Origin: Gammaproteobacteria bacterium
Lineage (GTDB): Bacteria; Pseudomonadota; Gammaproteobacteria; Thiohalomonadales; Thiohalomonadaceae
DNA: 9,253 nt
Assembly: GCA_026193675.1 (NCBI GenBank)
Contig: JAPHSO010000191.1
Coordinates: 1 to 9,253 of the forward strand
Reading direction: 5' to 3'
Shown: positions 7,424 to 9,253 of the stretch, piece after piece
Layout: every line of letters begins with the position of its first letter
How positions within the stretch are numbered: the stretch's first letter is position 1
Program-made: the position numbers and the translations under genes
The notes under the pieces: generated by a model
Database searches by the model: none
What the model was told of the DNA's origin: nothing
The model's input: only the letters and a program-made list of their open reading frames with translations

Positions 7424-8170
7424 ATGGATATCAGTGTGATAAGACTCTCTTTAATTATTCCCGCCCATAATGAGGAGGACTACCTGCCCAGATTGCTTGA
7501 TACGGTTGAGATTGCCAGAGAGAGCTATCAAGGCGATAGCTCAGCCATTGAGGTGATTGTTGTCGATAATATGTCGACCGATAAAACAGCAGAGATCGCC
7601 AGGGATAGGGGCTGCACTGTTATAGAAGAGCCGAAACGAATTATCGCTGCGGTACGAAATCGCGGCGCATCCATAGCACGAGGTGAGATCCTTCTTTTTA
7701 CCGATGCCGATAACTGGATTGATCCCAATACCTTTAACGCCATTGATCAGTCGATTTCATCACCTAAAGTGGTGGCTGGTGCAACCGGTGTGCATCTGGA
7801 ACGGATGTCACTGGGAATCGCTGCCGCCTATATGGTGATGATTCCGATGGTCTGGATCACCGGCATGGATACTGGTGTTGTATTTTGCCGGCGTGCAGAC
7901 TTTGAAAAAATTGGTGGTTACAACGAGGCACGAAGGTTTGCAGAAGATGTTGAATTTCTGTGGGATCTGCGCAAACTGGGATGGAAAAAAGGGCAGCGGC
8001 TGGTACGTCTTAGATCTGTGAAGGCGACCACCTCAACACGTAAGTTTGATCGTTTTGGTGACTGGCATTATGTCGGACTCATTTTGGTCGCAATGATCAG
8101 TTGGCTAATACCCAAACGTATCGTAGAGAAGATGGCGAAGGAGTATTGGTATAGCGATCAAGATCATTAA
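7424..8170 (+). CDS. Family 2 glycosyltransferase, acceptor unknown
   Basis: A 248-aa GT-A-fold transferase. Visible motifs are the nucleotide-binding start LSLIIPAHNEEDYLPRLL (8-25), EVIVVDNMSTDKT (43-55), the metal-binding DxD as TDAD (93-96), and a likely catalytic-base motif AEDVEF (173-178). Two hydrophobic stretches, about 130-147 and 216-229, could hold it at the inner membrane face, but there is no clear multi-pass domain and no signal peptide. The protein is about as short as single-domain GT2 enzymes get. It is divergent from the sucrose operon, so a shared regulatory region is possible. Donor, acceptor and pathway cannot be read from the sequence. ATG 7424 has no Shine-Dalgarno sequence; an in-frame GTG at 7436 has GGA 7 nt upstream and would remove only four residues. 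An in-frame stop shortly upstream rules out a longer protein. Confidence 0.85.
   Translation: MDISVIRLSLIIPAHNEEDYLPRLLDTVEIARESYQGDSSAIEVIVVDNMSTDKTAEIARDRGCTVIEEPKRIIAAVRNRGASIARGEILLFTDADNWIDPNTFNAIDQSISSPKVVAGATGVHLERMSLGIAAAYMVMIPMVWITGMDTGVVFCRRADFEKIGGYNEARRFAEDVEFLWDLRKLGWKKGQRLVRLRSVKATTSTRKFDRFGDWHYVGLILVAMISWLIPKRIVEKMAKEYWYSDQDH
7522..7542. repeat. 8-bp perfect inverted repeat inside the glycosyltransferase gene
   Basis: GAGCTATC, a 5-nt loop AAGGC, then GATAGCTC. It lies in the coding region for residues around ESYQGDSS, about 100 nt after the start. It could fold as an mRNA hairpin, but there is no following T-run, so it is not a terminator. It may be chance. Confidence 0.4.
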
Positions 8171-8186
8171 TAGACCGGTTGAGACC

Positions 8187-8206
8187 GCAGTCAATAGCAG
8201 TCATTA
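8187..8206. repeat. Imperfect tandem 10-mer
   Basis: Two adjacent units, GCAGTCAATA and GCAGTCATTA, match at 9 of 10 positions. Two copies are too few to name a function. Confidence 0.5.
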
Positions 8207-8217
8207 TGAATATTCAT
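8206..8217. repeat. 12-bp perfect palindrome ATGAATATTCAT
   Basis: The sequence equals its own reverse complement and abuts the tandem 10-mer. It has no loop, so it is a poor RNA hairpin. A dimeric protein binding site is possible, but its position between two gene ends makes promoter control unlikely. Confidence 0.5.
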
Positions 8218-8286
8218 GCTGTTTGGTCATAGACTATAGTACTGAACTTTTTCCTGATGGCAATTAATGCAAAATCCACCTAGTAT

Positions 8287-9253
8287 TTATAATTGTTCAT
8301 TATCACGATTTATCTGCTTATATAAAGAACGCGTCATCAGCCCCAATACAATGACTCCTCCCACCAAAATTAACCATAGAATCCATTTCTTCCACGGTAA
8401 TGGTGGAGGCACAGGGTGTAATCGAGCTTTGCCTCCCAGATCAAAACGGCGCCCTGTGGAAGCAGTTTTGATATAGGGCTCTTGATCTTCAATATTAATT
8501 CTCTGTAGAAGGGGGTCAATTCTTGAAACATCTTCCATAGTTTTCTGTCGACCAAATGCAAGCGTAAATGGCTTCTCCCCACGGGTAACAAAGGTTAAAC
8601 GATGTGCATGCCACTCCATTTCTAATTGCGGCATACCACTACCTAAACCACCATTGCTCTGAGGTACCTCCAGCCGCCACTGAGGGTGATTTATTTGCGG
8701 CAAGTATATAGGTCCACTACTTAGACGGTGCCCTTCACGTTCTAAATCATAAAATAATCCCTTGTAACGCAACTGCCATGGAGAGCCCTCATCTTCTCTC
8801 GAATATAGCTGCAAATTTACCACCGTATTACGCTGCGGCATCTGCAATCGAATCCCACTTATAGGAAAGTGACCATCGAGGTTAAAGTAATAATTTCCAT
8901 CTGATTCAGCATCTATTTCTGCAGTGACAATCTCTTTTTGGCCTGGCAGTGCTATTTTCTCTGATTGCAACTGCATCATTACTTTAAGCAGCGTTATTCC
9001 CTGCTTTCCTGGTGGCCAATGAATACGATAGTAGTTCATACGCTTCGAAGGCATTTCCAGACTTTGCTGCTTTAGCTGAAAGCCTTGATGTTGTAAGTCA
9101 GCAACAGTTTGCTTATCTATCAATAACTCCCAATGTGTTAAATCATTACTTCCGAATACTGATATCTGTGTCAGTAGAGGTTTACTCGCACTACTCCACT
9201 CAAGGGAAAGGCTTTCTATTGTTACATTCATCTCTCGATTATCAATTAGATAA
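8287..9253 (-). CDS. DUF3999 family protein (3' part, cut by right window edge)
   Basis: The reading frame stays open past the first in-window ATG (9231) to the edge, adding YLIDNRE before MNVT. The family normally continues well upstream (about 430-460 aa in all), so this is the C-terminal 321 residues and the true start lies outside. Family marks are the SLEW strand after YLIDNRE, a beta-rich middle resembling carbohydrate-binding or sensor sandwich folds, the RLTFVTRGEKPFTLAFG segment, and a single C-terminal membrane helix (coded by 8332-8385) followed by a basic tail, RSLYKQINR. Relatives have an N-terminal signal peptide, so the bulk is probably periplasmic with the tail in the cytosol; that is inferred, not seen. 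The function of the family is unknown. DUF3999 genes commonly sit next to a DUF2339 multi-pass membrane protein gene, which may lie to the right. The stop is TAA at 8287. Confidence 0.82.
   Translation of the reverse strand, partial: YLIDNREMNVTIESLSLEWSSASKPLLTQISVFGSNDLTHWELLIDKQTVADLQHQGFQLKQQSLEMPSKRMNYYRIHWPPGKQGITLLKVMMQLQSEKIALPGQKEIVTAEIDAESDGNYYFNLDGHFPISGIRLQMPQRNTVVNLQLYSREDEGSPWQLRYKGLFYDLEREGHRLSSGPIYLPQINHPQWRLEVPQSNGGLGSGMPQLEMEWHAHRLTFVTRGEKPFTLAFGRQKTMEDVSRIDPLLQRINIEDQEPYIKTASTGRRFDLGGKARLHPVPPPLPWKKWILWLILVGGVIVLGLMTRSLYKQINRDNEQL

Larger units (their letters stand above)
8171..8286. other. 116-bp convergent intergenic gap
   Basis: The glycosyltransferase (plus) and DUF3999 gene (minus) end into this gap. 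It holds an imperfect tandem 10-mer (8187-8206), a 12-bp palindrome (8206-8217), a shorter palindrome ACTATAGT (8233-8240) and a T5 run (8248-8252). None makes a GC-rich stem directly followed by a U-tract, so I do not call a rho-independent terminator in either direction. Confidence 0.5.

Noticed and set aside
8233..8252. Rho-independent terminator after the glycosyltransferase gene
   Set aside because: The ACTATAGT palindrome is short and AT-rich and is not directly followed by the T5 run, so a stable stem plus U-tract is not formed.

Overview
The window looks like a chromosomal segment of a gammaproteobacterium. The main evidence is the dapF–DUF484 gene pair, which in this class usually precedes xerC. 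A DUF3999 protein fits the same placement. Base composition is moderate, close to even GC/AT by eye. The genus cannot be read from the sequence. The sucrose gene set resembles clusters described in halotolerant methanotrophs and some other gammaproteobacteria, so a free-living, salt- or desiccation-exposed bacterium is a reasonable inference.

Layout, left to right. Positions 1-590 (minus strand) hold the 5' part of a DUF484 gene that runs off the left edge. Positions 597-1427 (minus) hold dapF, diaminopimelate epimerase. Positions 1487-7360 (minus) hold four tightly packed genes, transcribed as sps (sucrose-phosphate synthase), spp (sucrose-phosphate phosphatase), frk (PfkB-family fructokinase) and ams (amylosucrase). 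The sps/spp junction is an ATGA overlap, and the next two junctions have 2-nt gaps. A 63-bp intergenic region at 7361-7423 separates sps from a divergent plus-strand family 2 glycosyltransferase at 7424-8170. After a 116-bp convergent gap comes the 3' part of a DUF3999 membrane-anchored protein (minus), which stays open through the right edge. No gap reaches 300 bp. I found no tRNA, rRNA, CRISPR array or insertion sequence.

The four sucrose genes form a closed metabolic loop. SPS joins an activated glucose to fructose-6-phosphate, and SPP releases sucrose, a compatible solute. Amylosucrase can transfer the glucosyl part of sucrose to an alpha-1,4-glucan and release fructose. The fructokinase then returns fructose to fructose-6-phosphate. 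This would link sucrose to glycogen-type storage. The gene combination is known rather than new. The less ordinary points are a C-terminal phosphatase-like domain in SPS with a partly eroded catalytic motif beside an intact stand-alone SPP, the placement of the cluster directly upstream of dapF, and the unassigned divergent glycosyltransferase.
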